Below the pieces are notes generated by a model. The model saw only the letters and a program-made list of their open reading frames with translations, was not told where the DNA came from and searched no databases. Shown piece by piece: positions 1 to 5,081 of a DNA stretch of 6,640 bases; within the stretch, counting starts at the first letter, position 1; each line of letters opens with the position of its first letter. The DNA comes from an uncultured Elusimicrobia bacterium (GTDB lineage: Bacteria > Elusimicrobiota > Elusimicrobia > UBA1565 > UBA9628): positions 1 to 6,640 of the forward strand of contig CAIQSZ010000252.1 in assembly GCA_903874575.1 (NCBI GenBank), given 5' to 3'. The position numbers and the translations under genes are program-made.

Positions 1-564
1 AGCCGCAAGACCGCGAAGAACTCGATCAAGGACTCGATCGAGCGCCTGCGGCCCCTCGTCCTGCGCGCCCGCGCCGCGCGCCTGCCGGTCCGCGGCTGCG
101 TCTCGGCCGCGTTCTGGTGCCCGTACGAGGGCCGCGTCCAACCGGAGCGGACCGCGGCGGTCGTCCAGGCGCTCTCCGGCCTGGGCGTAAGCGAATTCTC
201 CATCGGCGACACGACCGGCAAAGCCTCGCCCGACGAGGTCCGCAAGCTCCTCTTCCTCCTGCTCAAGCACGTGCCCAAAAACGCCGTGTTCCTGCACTTC
301 CACAACACCTTCGGCCGCGCGACCGCCAACGCGATCGTCGCCTGGAAGACCTTCGGCGTCACCGGCTTCGAAGCCTCGGCGGGCGCGGCCGGCGGCTGCC
401 CCCACGCGCCGGGCGCCGCGGGCCACGTCGCGACGGAATCCCTCGTCTCGGCCTTCAAGGCCGTCGGCTCCGACCTCGACGTCGACGAAGCGAAGATCAA
501 GTCGGCCGCCGCCGTCCTCTTCAAGCACCTCGGCCGCCCGCCCGGCACCCGCCCCCCGAAATAG
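1..564 (+). CDS. HMG-CoA lyase-like protein, C-terminal part (5' end outside window)
   Basis: The frame is open from the first base to the TAG at 562-564 and gives 187 residues, so roughly the first 100 residues of a typical ~300-residue HMGL-family lyase are missing. Family enzymes cleave 3-hydroxy-3-methylglutaryl-CoA to acetoacetate and acetyl-CoA in leucine or ketone-body catabolism. Visible landmarks, numbered from the window edge, are EFSIGDTTGKASP (~residues 66-78), the metal-binding HFHNTFG (H99, H101), and the catalytic-cysteine loop GGCPHAPGAAGHVATE with C133. By alignment from memory with human HMGCL, C133 matches C266 and H99/H101 match H233/H235. The fourth metal ligand N275 is replaced by H142, and the Asp of the usual HxHDT is N102. 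The fold and family look secure, but the exact substrate is not: a related acyl-CoA lyase is possible. Its promoter and upstream partners are not visible, and no convincing terminator follows. Confidence 0.85.
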   Translation, partial: SRKTAKNSIKDSIERLRPLVLRARAARLPVRGCVSAAFWCPYEGRVQPERTAAVVQALSGLGVSEFSIGDTTGKASPDEVRKLLFLLLKHVPKNAVFLHFHNTFGRATANAIVAWKTFGVTGFEASAGAAGGCPHAPGAAGHVATESLVSAFKAVGSDLDVDEAKIKSAAAVLFKHLGRPPGTRPPK

Positions 565-618
565 CGCCCGCCCCGACGAGAGCCGCCGCGTCCAGCCCTG
601 TCAAAAGTCCAAATAGCC

Positions 619-647
619 TTGACAAAGTCCATATATGGACTTACAAT
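619..647 (+). promoter_or_regulatory. Sigma70-type promoter of the antitoxin-toxin operon
   Basis: TTGACA at 619-624 is a perfect -35 box and TACAAT at 642-647 is a five-of-six -10 box, with an optimal 17-nt spacer. Transcription would be expected to start near 654-655. That gives a ~28-nt leader ending in AAGGAG (671-676) before the ATG at 683. It also excludes the in-frame ATG at 635, which would lie upstream of the transcript start. The surrounding bases are conspicuously AT-rich compared with the flanking genes. Function is inferred from consensus match only. Confidence 0.85.
625..642. promoter_or_regulatory. 18-bp palindromic operator inside the antitoxin promoter
   Basis: AAGTCCATATATGGACTT is a perfect inverted repeat that fills the spacer between the -35 and -10 boxes and touches both. 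A dimeric HTH protein bound here would block RNA polymerase. RES-Xre antitoxin complexes are known to repress their own promoters through palindromic sites, so the downstream antitoxin is the obvious candidate repressor. Extra half-site-like copies lie at 605-611 (AAGTCCA) and 660-664 (TGGAC). Which protein binds is inference. Confidence 0.8.
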
Positions 648-682
648 ATTCCCGATGGATGGACCTCGACAAGGAGAATGCC

Positions 683-1084
683 ATGGCCACCGCGGCTCTG
701 ACGGGCAAGGTTGATCCGCGGACCGCGTCGGGTCCGGCGCTGCGGACGTTTTTCAAAATCGCGGAACGCTGGGACCTGAACGTGGAGGAGCAGATGAGGT
801 TGCTGGGCGTCACGGCAAGGTCGACGTTCTTCAAGTGGAAGCAGGACCAGGGCGGGCGCCTGACGATGGACACTCTGGAACGCATCTCCTACATCCTGGG
901 TATTTTCAAGTCGCTGAACATCCTGCTCCCCCAAGAGACCGCCGCCGACGCCTGGATCAAGAAGCCTAACGACGCGGCTATATTCGGGGGCAAGTCGGCG
1001 GCTGAGCGGATGCTCTCCGGCCGCGTCAGCGACCTCTTCGTCGTGCGGCAGTATCTGGACGCGCAACGAGGCGGATGGGCGTGA
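683..1084 (+). CDS. Xre/MbcA/ParS-type antitoxin of a RES toxin-antitoxin pair
   Basis: This 133-residue protein is the expected antitoxin of the toxin that follows. Residues ~20-58 form a helix-turn-helix region (FFKIAERWDLNVEEQMRLLG, then TARSTFFKWKQD). Residues ~65-132 match the MbcA/ParS/Xre toxin-binding domain (DUF2384): LERISYILGIFKSLNILL, AWIKKPN, IFGGKSAAERMLSG, VVRQYLDAQRGGW. In characterised RES-Xre complexes the C-terminal end of the antitoxin blocks the toxin active site, which fits the terminal RGGWA here. I chose ATG 683 over the in-frame ATGs at 635 and 659. It has AAGGAG six bases upstream, and 635 precedes the predicted transcript start. The stop overlaps the toxin start, so the two are translationally coupled. 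Autorepression through the palindrome at 625-642 is likely. The family call is confident; DNA binding is inferred. Confidence 0.9.
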   Translation: MATAALTGKVDPRTASGPALRTFFKIAERWDLNVEEQMRLLGVTARSTFFKWKQDQGGRLTMDTLERISYILGIFKSLNILLPQETAADAWIKKPNDAAIFGGKSAAERMLSGRVSDLFVVRQYLDAQRGGWA

Positions 1085-1761
1085 ACGCCCCGGTCAGGCG
1101 CGTATCCTGGAAGCCGTGCTGGCGCATCATCCCCACGCGCTACCCGGAGGAGCGCCTCTTCGACCGCGTCGCCGATCCCGAAGACCGCGAGACGATCGAA
1201 CAACTGGAGATGATGACCAACGAACGGATGCGCCAGGAGCGCGGGGAAATCAGCTTAGTCCCCCCCGGAGACCGCGCGACCGGACGGGGCGGCGAATACA
1301 TCATGGCGGCCTTCGCCTACCGCAGTCCCGAAGGCAGCCGTTTCAGCGACGGCGGCTTCGGCGTCTATTACGCCGCCCGGGAGATCGAAACGGCCGTTGA
1401 GGAAAGCCGCTTCCACCGAGAGAAGTTCATGCGGCGCACCAAGGAGGCCCCGATGAGATTGGAGATGCGGGTGCTGACGGCCAACCTTGACGCCGATCTT
1501 CATGACATACGCGGCATGGCCAAACGGTTTGCCAAGGTCTACAGCCGCGCCAGTTACTCGGCCTCCCAAGAGCTCGCCCTCAAGCTGCGCAAGGCCGCGT
1601 CCCACGGGATCGCCTACGATAGCGTCCGCCGCGACGGCGGCGAATGCGCCGCCGTCTTCCGGCCCCCGTCGCTCAGCCACTGCCGCCAGGAGCGGCACAT
1701 GGTCTACGATTGGGACGGCAAACGAATTTCCAAGGTGTTCGAGTTGCGGGAATACCTATGA
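1075..1761 (+). CDS. RES-domain toxin (probable NAD+-degrading enzyme)
   Basis: This 228-residue protein follows the antitoxin with a 10-nt overlap. RES toxins have an ADP-ribosyltransferase-like fold, and characterised members (MbcT and relatives) degrade NAD+ and stop growth when free of antitoxin. The namesake residues can be placed: an Arg in CWRIIP (R17) and another in GSRFSDGGFGVYYAA (R89), a Glu in EIETAVEES (E109), and a Ser in ASHGIAYDSVRRDGGECAAVF (S183). The charged insert at ~25-75, ahead of the core, makes it somewhat long for the family. GAGG at 1068-1071 lies only 3 nt before ATG 1075. The in-frame GTG at 1081 has better spacing (9 nt) and makes a GTGA overlap with the antitoxin stop, so a 226-residue product is equally possible. 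All three catalytic-type residues are present, so the toxin looks intact. Whether it is a phosphorylase or hydrolase cannot be read from sequence. Confidence 0.9.
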   Translation: MGVNAPVRRVSWKPCWRIIPTRYPEERLFDRVADPEDRETIEQLEMMTNERMRQERGEISLVPPGDRATGRGGEYIMAAFAYRSPEGSRFSDGGFGVYYAAREIETAVEESRFHREKFMRRTKEAPMRLEMRVLTANLDADLHDIRGMAKRFAKVYSRASYSASQELALKLRKAASHGIAYDSVRRDGGECAAVFRPPSLSHCRQERHMVYDWDGKRISKVFELREYL

Positions 1762-1916
1762 AGATTGAGTTCGTCCTTACTAGGGAAAGCCACCGCACCG
1801 TTCTCACATCCACGACGGAAAACGCCAACATCTCCCCGCCCGATTTGATGCATCTTCATCGGACATCACATGGTGCATGGGCACCAATCGAGCACCACGC
1901 ACCTGTTTACAATTGA
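1758..1916 (+). CDS. Small ORF coupled to the RES toxin; possible truncated third gene
   Basis: ATG 1758 overlaps the toxin stop as ATGA and opens a 52-residue frame beginning MKIEFVLTRESHRTVL and ending in HHAPVYN. I recognise no family, signal peptide or membrane segment; it is rich in His, Thr and Ser. By hand count, third codon positions are G or C in 20 of the 27 codons after the ATG, but in only 7 of 22 scored codons from codon 29 on. The first half therefore resembles real coding sequence and the second half does not. This fits either a translated small protein or, more likely, the 5' stump of a third operon gene cut near 1842 and running into unrelated DNA. It could also be a chance frame. 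Confidence 0.35.
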   Translation: MKIEFVLTRESHRTVLTSTTENANISPPDLMHLHRTSHGAWAPIEHHAPVYN

Positions 1917-1976
1917 ACCCGTGGCCCGATGGCGCAATGCCTCTGCTGGTGTTCTTCAACGATGCAAAATGTTTTT

Positions 1977-1985
1977 TGCTACAAT
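1977..1985 (+). promoter_or_regulatory. Extended -10 promoter for the tRNA genes
   Basis: TGCTACAAT (TG at 1977-1978, TACAAT at 1980-1985) is an extended -10 element, with transcription expected near 1992, about 6 nt before tRNA-Lys. No good -35 hexamer is found at 16-18 nt upstream, which suits an extended -10 type. It would drive tRNA-Lys, tRNA-Glu and possibly dapB as one transcript. The 1917-1976 stretch before it shows no gene. Confidence 0.6.
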
Positions 1986-1997
1986 GTCGCGATTTTA

Positions 1998-2069
1998 GAG
2001 CTCGTAGCTCAGGGGTAGAGCATTCGCCTTTTAAGCGAGGGGTCGTGGGTTCGAATCCCACCGGGCTCA
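1998..2069 (+). tRNA. tRNA-Lys (anticodon TTT)
   Basis: A complete 72-nt cloverleaf can be drawn. The acceptor stem is GAGCTCG (1998-2004) with CGGGCTC (2062-2068), including one T-G wobble. The D stem is GCTC/GAGC (2007-2010, 2018-2021) and the anticodon stem is TTCGC/GCGAG (2023-2027, 2035-2039). The loop CTTTTAA puts the anticodon TTT at 2030-2032. The T arm is GTGGG-TTCGAAT-CCCAC (2045-2061). The discriminator is A2069. CCA is not encoded, so it must be added by nucleotidyltransferase. It reads AAA and AAG lysine codons. Confidence 0.97.
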
Positions 2070-2085
2070 CGGTTTTTCGATTTTC

Positions 2086-2157
2086 GCCTCCATCGTCTAT
2101 CGGTTAGGACGTGGCCCTTTCAAGGCCGAGAGAGGGGTTCGACTCCCCTTGGAGGCA
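2086..2157 (+). tRNA. tRNA-Glu (anticodon TTC)
   Basis: A complete 72-nt tRNA with acceptor stem GCCTCCA (2086-2092) paired to TGGAGGC (2150-2156). The anticodon stem is TGGCC/GGCCG (2112-2116, 2124-2128) around loop CTTTCAA, with anticodon TTC at 2119-2121. The T loop TTCGACT is conserved and the discriminator is A2157. CCA is not encoded. It lies 16 nt behind tRNA-Lys with no promoter-like sequence between, so co-transcription is likely. The dapB start codon follows only 10 nt after its end. Confidence 0.97.
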
Positions 2158-2167
2158 GGATTTGACG

Positions 2168-2860
2168 ATGATTCAACCTCTGAAGATCGCCGTCATCGGC
2201 GCCACCGGACGCACGGGCTCGCGCGTCGCCGCGCTCGCGGCGACCGATCCCCGCTTCCAACTGGTGGCGCGCGTGGACCGCGCGCGCGCCGAGGAGTTCG
2301 AGGACGAGGCCGGCGCCGTGCGCGTCGCCGTCGACTTCACGACGCCGGAGTCGTGCGTGCGCTTCGCGGCCGCCTGCGCGCGGCGCAAAACGGCGTTCGT
2401 CACCGGCACGACGGGGCTCACCGTCGTCCAGCGCGCCCAGCTGGCGGCCGCCGCCAAAAAGGTTCCCGTGTTCGCCGCGCCCAACTTCAGCCGCGGCATG
2501 ACCTTGACGCTGCACCTGGCGGCCGAGGCGGCGCGCCGCCTGCCCGGCTACGACGCCGCCATCGTGGAGACGCACCACAAGGGCAAGAAGGACGCGCCGT
2601 CCGGCACCGCGCTGCGCCTGGCGCAGGCCGTGCGCGAGGGCCGCGCCGACGACGCGGCCGTGCCGACCGCGTCGCTGCGCCTGGCCGACGTGGTCGGCGA
2701 GCACGCGCTGACCTTCGCCGGCTTCGACGAAAGCCTGACGCTGGCGCACCGCGCCGAGTCGCGCGACGCGTTCGCGCGCGGGGCGCTGGAAGCCGCGCTC
2801 TGGACCGTCGGCAAGAAGCCCGGCCTGTACGACATGCTCGACATGATGGGCCTGCGGTGA
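2168..2860 (+). CDS. dapB: 4-hydroxy-tetrahydrodipicolinate reductase (DapB)
   Basis: This 230-residue enzyme reduces 4-hydroxy-tetrahydrodipicolinate with NAD(P)H in the diaminopimelate/lysine pathway, which also supplies peptidoglycan. The N-terminal Rossmann motif is IGATGRTGSR (residues 10-19). VDFTTPES (55-62) and VTGTTGL (78-84) line the cofactor site, followed by APNFSRGM (104-111). The signature THHKGKKDAPSGTA (135-148) carries the catalytic His pair H136/H137 and Lys K140. The C-terminal part keeps VGEHALTFAG and the HRAESRDAFARGALEAALW block. It is shorter than the ~270 residues of E. coli DapB but complete. ATG 2168 is chosen because AGGA (2157-2160) lies 7 nt upstream and the conserved Rossmann strand begins directly after it. 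The longer frame from 2111 would run through tRNA-Glu. No promoter fits between the tRNA and the start. The stop overlaps the next gene as GTGA. Confidence 0.96.
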   Translation: MIQPLKIAVIGATGRTGSRVAALAATDPRFQLVARVDRARAEEFEDEAGAVRVAVDFTTPESCVRFAAACARRKTAFVTGTTGLTVVQRAQLAAAAKKVPVFAAPNFSRGMTLTLHLAAEAARRLPGYDAAIVETHHKGKKDAPSGTALRLAQAVREGRADDAAVPTASLRLADVVGEHALTFAGFDESLTLAHRAESRDAFARGALEAALWTVGKKPGLYDMLDMMGLR

Positions 2861-3237
2861 CCGCCGCTTCTCTCTGGAGGCGCTGGAACGCCCTCTTCGA
2901 CGAGAAGGAAGACGACGCCGAGCCGCGCTACGACCCCGTCCACCTCGCCACGGTGCTGATCGCCTGCCAAGTCGTCGTCGGCGCGCTGTTCTGGCTGCTG
3001 TGGACCTTGCTCGTGTATGAGGGCGGCCTGCCGCGCAAGATCGGCGCGCTGCTCACGCGCTGGCACGATCCGGCGGCGCGCACGTACATGCTGTGCGACG
3101 CGGGCGCCTTCGGCGGGCCCGGCCACGACACCGTGTTCGAGGGCTGGGCCGCCAACGTCGCCGCGCTCGCCCTCTGCGCCGCCGTCGTGGCCGCGCTCCA
3201 CCGCCTCGACCGGCGCCACGCCGCGCGCTCCCGGTGA
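2857..3237 (+). CDS. Small two-helix membrane protein, unknown function
   Basis: A GTG start overlapping the dapB stop (GTGA, 2857-2860) opens a 126-residue protein that I do not recognise. The charged N-terminus (residues ~7-27, with DEKEDDAEPRYD) is followed by a hydrophobic helix at ~28-54 (VLIACQVVVGALFWLLWTLL). A ~45-residue loop contains RWHDPAARTYMLCDAGAFGG, and a second helix lies at ~98-115. The end is basic (RRHAARSR). The topology probably puts both termini in the cytoplasm. The frame is bounded by GTGA overlaps at both ends, which supports it being a real gene translated with dapB and folK. The loop contains Cys80, His70 and His90, but no metal-binding motif can be claimed. No strong Shine-Dalgarno is seen, so reinitiation after dapB is likely. 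Confidence 0.75.
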   Translation: MTAASLWRRWNALFDEKEDDAEPRYDPVHLATVLIACQVVVGALFWLLWTLLVYEGGLPRKIGALLTRWHDPAARTYMLCDAGAFGGPGHDTVFEGWAANVAALALCAAVVAALHRLDRRHAARSR

Positions 3238-3737
3238 AAGTCGCGGCCCTGCTCCTCCTGGGAGGCAACGTGGGCGACCGCGCCGCCGCCTTGCGCCGCG
3301 CCGTCGCCGCCGTCCGCCGCTGGGACGGCGTCACGGTCGCCGCCGTCTCCCGCGTCTATGAGACCGCGCCCGTCGGCCCCAGCCGGCGTCCGTACCTCAA
3401 CCAGGCCGTGCGCCTGGCCACGACGCGCACGCCGATGGGCCTGCTCCTCGAGGCGAAGATCCTGGAGGCCGCGCACGGCCGCCGCGCCGGCCCGCGCTGG
3501 GGCGAACGCCCTCTCGACGTGGACCTGGTCGCATACGGCCGCACGCGCCTGCGCACTCCCTGGCTGAGCGTCCCGCATCCTCTCATGGCGTCGCGCGCGT
3601 TCGCGCTGGCGCCGCTGGCCGACGTCGCGCCTCGGTGGACGCTCGCAGGCCGCAAGACCGTCCGCGCCCTGTTGGCGGCCATGAAGCCGCCGCCCGGGAC
3701 CGTACGCCTCCATTCGGCCGCCTCGATAATGATATAA
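3234..3737 (+). CDS. folK: 2-amino-4-hydroxy-6-hydroxymethyldihydropteridine pyrophosphokinase (HPPK)
   Basis: FolK transfers pyrophosphate from ATP to 6-hydroxymethyl-dihydropterin, activating it for dihydropteroate synthase in folate synthesis. The 167-residue product has the normal family length. Motifs in order are LLLGGNVGDR (7-16, usually GSNLGDR), VSRVYETAPVGP (38-49), PYLNQAV (53-59), the Arg-containing loop GRRAGPRWGERPLDVDLVAYG (from residue 82), and VPHPLMASRAFALAPL. D95 and D97 match the Mg-binding aspartates of the E. coli enzyme at the same numbers. The GG in place of GS at the first motif is a mild deviation. The GTG start overlaps the stop of the membrane protein gene as GTGA. 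The last codons (3725-3737) are AT-rich and appear to contain the promoter of the next gene. Confidence 0.95.
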   Translation: MKVAALLLLGGNVGDRAAALRRAVAAVRRWDGVTVAAVSRVYETAPVGPSRRPYLNQAVRLATTRTPMGLLLEAKILEAAHGRRAGPRWGERPLDVDLVAYGRTRLRTPWLSVPHPLMASRAFALAPLADVAPRWTLAGRKTVRALLAAMKPPPGTVRLHSAASIMI

Positions 3738-3738
3738 A
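3733..3738 (+). promoter_or_regulatory. Possible -10 element of a leaderless receiver gene
   Basis: TATAAA lies in an unusually AT-rich patch at the end of folK, exactly 6 nt before ATG 3745. No Shine-Dalgarno sequence precedes that ATG. A -10 box at this distance would start transcription at or next to the A of the start codon, giving a leaderless mRNA. No convincing -35 box is seen, so this is tentative. Confidence 0.4.
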
Positions 3739-3744
3739 TTCGTC

Positions 3745-4155
3745 ATGTTCGGATTTTCCAACGGACGCAAGAGACCACTCGTCCTCCATGTGGACGATGA
3801 TCCTGCGATCCGAGAGATCATCGCCTTGACTTTGGAAAACCTCGGACTGGACGTCCTCTCCGCGCCGGACGGCCCGACCGGCCTGAATCTGGCCCGCGAC
3901 AAGCGCCCCGATCTGATCCTCCTCGACATCCGCATGCCGGGCATGGACGGCTTCGACACGTGCCACTACCTCAAGACCGACCCGAAGACCAAGGCCACCC
4001 CGGTCATCATGCTCACCGCGATGGGCCAGGGCAAGGACGTGGAAAAAGCCATCGCCAACGGCGCCGACGCCTACATCCAGAAACCCATCGACTTCGACAA
4101 GCTCCAGGATAAAATCTCGACGTTCGTGAAAATAACGCCGCCCCCCCGACGCTGA
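3745..4155 (+). CDS. Single-domain response regulator (receiver protein)
   Basis: This 136-residue protein is a stand-alone CheY-like receiver with no output domain. Acidic-pocket residues are in VDDDP (D17-D19). The phosphorylation site is D61 in LILLDIRMPGMDGF, the switch Thr is T91 in VIMLTAMG, and the conserved Lys is K113 in QKP. All catalytic positions are intact, so phosphotransfer from a histidine kinase is expected. Output must come through protein-protein contact. The ATG at 3745 is 7 nt after the folK stop and has no Shine-Dalgarno sequence, but has a TATAAA box 6 nt upstream. No histidine kinase is encoded in the window, so its partner is unknown. The gene is not linked by overlap to either neighbour and may be its own unit. 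Confident on family, none on process. Confidence 0.95.
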   Translation: MFGFSNGRKRPLVLHVDDDPAIREIIALTLENLGLDVLSAPDGPTGLNLARDKRPDLILLDIRMPGMDGFDTCHYLKTDPKTKATPVIMLTAMGQGKDVEKAIANGADAYIQKPIDFDKLQDKISTFVKITPPPRR

Positions 4156-4202
4156 CCGGCGCGCGCCCGGCGCGAACGCTTCCCCCCGCCGTCGGGAATT
4201 GT

Positions 4203-4208
4203 TAGAAT
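4203..4208 (+). promoter_or_regulatory. Possible -10 element of a leaderless panB transcript
   Basis: TAGAAT lies exactly 6 nt before the panB ATG at 4215, in an otherwise GC-rich 59-nt gap. There is no Shine-Dalgarno sequence before the ATG. The arrangement copies that at 3733-3745. No clear -35 box is present. Transcription of panB, the hydrolase and panC could start here. Confidence 0.45.
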
Positions 4209-4214
4209 GCCCTC

Positions 4215-5081
4215 ATGGCCGAAAAGGCGACAGCAGTTCCGGAACGCGCCGCGGGCCCCCTCGCGGACGTCCGCAAGCCGGTCACCGTCGCGACGCTCCT
4301 GGACATGAAGCGCAAGGGGCTCAAGATCGCGATGATCACCGCCTACGACCATCCGACCGCGCGCCTCGCCGAAGAGGCGGGCGTGGACGTGGTCCTGGTC
4401 GGCGACTCCGTCGCCATGACGAAGCTGGGCTACGAGAACACCCTCCCGGTCACCATGGACGAGATGCTCCATCACGTGAAGGCGGTCAAGCGCGGACTGT
4501 CGCGCTCCCTGCTGGTCGCCGACATGCCCTACATGAGCTACGAGCTCGACGTCAAGGACGCCGCGCGCAACGCGGCGCGGTTCCTTAAGGAAGGCGGGGC
4601 GCACGCGGTGAAGTTGGAGGGCGGCCTGGAAGCGGCGCCCGCGGTCAGGGAAATCGTGAAGGTCAACGTGCCCGTGATGGGCCATATCGGGCTGACGCCT
4701 CAGGCGCTCCACCGCTTGGGCGGCTACAAGGTCCAAGGCCGACGCCCGGAGGACGCCGAGCGCATCCTCGCCGAAGCGCTCGCGCTGGAAAGCGCGGGAG
4801 CTTGCGCGGTGGTGCTGGAGTGCGTGCCCGCCGAGCTGGCCGCGGAGATAACCAAGCGCCTGAGGGTGCCGGCCATCGGCATCGGCGCGGGCCCCGGGTG
4901 CGACGGCCAGGTCCTCGTCAGCGACGACCTTCTGGGCTGGACCGAAGGCCCCCCGCTCAAGTTCGTCAAGCGCTACGCCGGCCTGCGCGCGCAGGCCGTC
5001 AAGGCCGTCGCCGACTACTGCCGGGAGGTCCGCGACGGCGCGTTCCCCGGACCCGAGCACTCGTTCACGACGCCCGCATGA
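4215..5081 (+). CDS. panB: 3-methyl-2-oxobutanoate hydroxymethyltransferase (PanB)
   Basis: PanB adds a hydroxymethyl group from methylene-tetrahydrofolate to 2-oxoisovalerate, giving ketopantoate for pantothenate and CoA synthesis. The 288-residue protein has the usual TIM-barrel motifs. These are KIAMITAYDHPTARLAEEAG (37-56), VGDS with the metal ligand D64, VADMPYMSY (101-109), AVKLEGG with E135 (131-137), MGHIGLTPQ (155-163) and VLECVP with the probable catalytic E202 (200-205). VGDSVAMTKLG differs slightly from the common VGDSLGMV. About 20 extra N-terminal residues (AEKATAVPERAAGPLADVRK) precede the conserved domain. A later start is conceivable, but this ATG has a -10-like box at the correct leaderless distance. 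The stop overlaps the hydrolase start as ATGA. Dependence on folate gives a loose link to nearby folK. Confidence 0.97.
   Translation: MAEKATAVPERAAGPLADVRKPVTVATLLDMKRKGLKIAMITAYDHPTARLAEEAGVDVVLVGDSVAMTKLGYENTLPVTMDEMLHHVKAVKRGLSRSLLVADMPYMSYELDVKDAARNAARFLKEGGAHAVKLEGGLEAAPAVREIVKVNVPVMGHIGLTPQALHRLGGYKVQGRRPEDAERILAEALALESAGACAVVLECVPAELAAEITKRLRVPAIGIGAGPGCDGQVLVSDDLLGWTEGPPLKFVKRYAGLRAQAVKAVADYCREVRDGAFPGPEHSFTTPA

Noticed and set aside
635..682. Upstream in-frame ATGs (635, 659) as antitoxin starts
   Set aside because: 635 lies inside the operator and upstream of the predicted transcript start, and 659 has no Shine-Dalgarno sequence, whereas ATG 683 has AAGGAG at ideal spacing.
117..701. 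194-codon + strand frame, rich in Arg and Pro, over the HMGL-like gene
   Set aside because: It is low-complexity translation of GC-rich DNA in the wrong frame; the overlapping frame has clear lyase motifs.
1964..1979. Perfect hairpin GCAAAA-TGTT-TTTTGC as a terminator of the toxin operon
   Set aside because: The stem is only 6 bp and AT-rich, it is not followed by a T tract, and it abuts the extended -10 box of the tRNA promoter.
565..2157. tRNA-targeted integration (att duplication) for the toxin cassette
   Set aside because: I could not find a copy of the 3' end of tRNA-Lys or tRNA-Glu, or any integrase, on the other side of the cassette.
2111..2167. Longer dapB start at 2111
   Set aside because: It would translate the anticodon and T arms of tRNA-Glu; ATG 2168 directly precedes the conserved Rossmann strand and has its own AGGA.
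4156..4200. GC-rich inverted repeat (CCGG...CCGG) after the receiver gene as a terminator
   Set aside because: The stem is short, there is no T run, and such pairing is expected by chance at this GC content.
4071..5060. Long minus-strand frame opposite panB
   Set aside because: It is antisense to a strongly conserved enzyme, rich in Arg/His/Gly/Asp repeats, and matches no family; it is a shadow of high-GC codon use.
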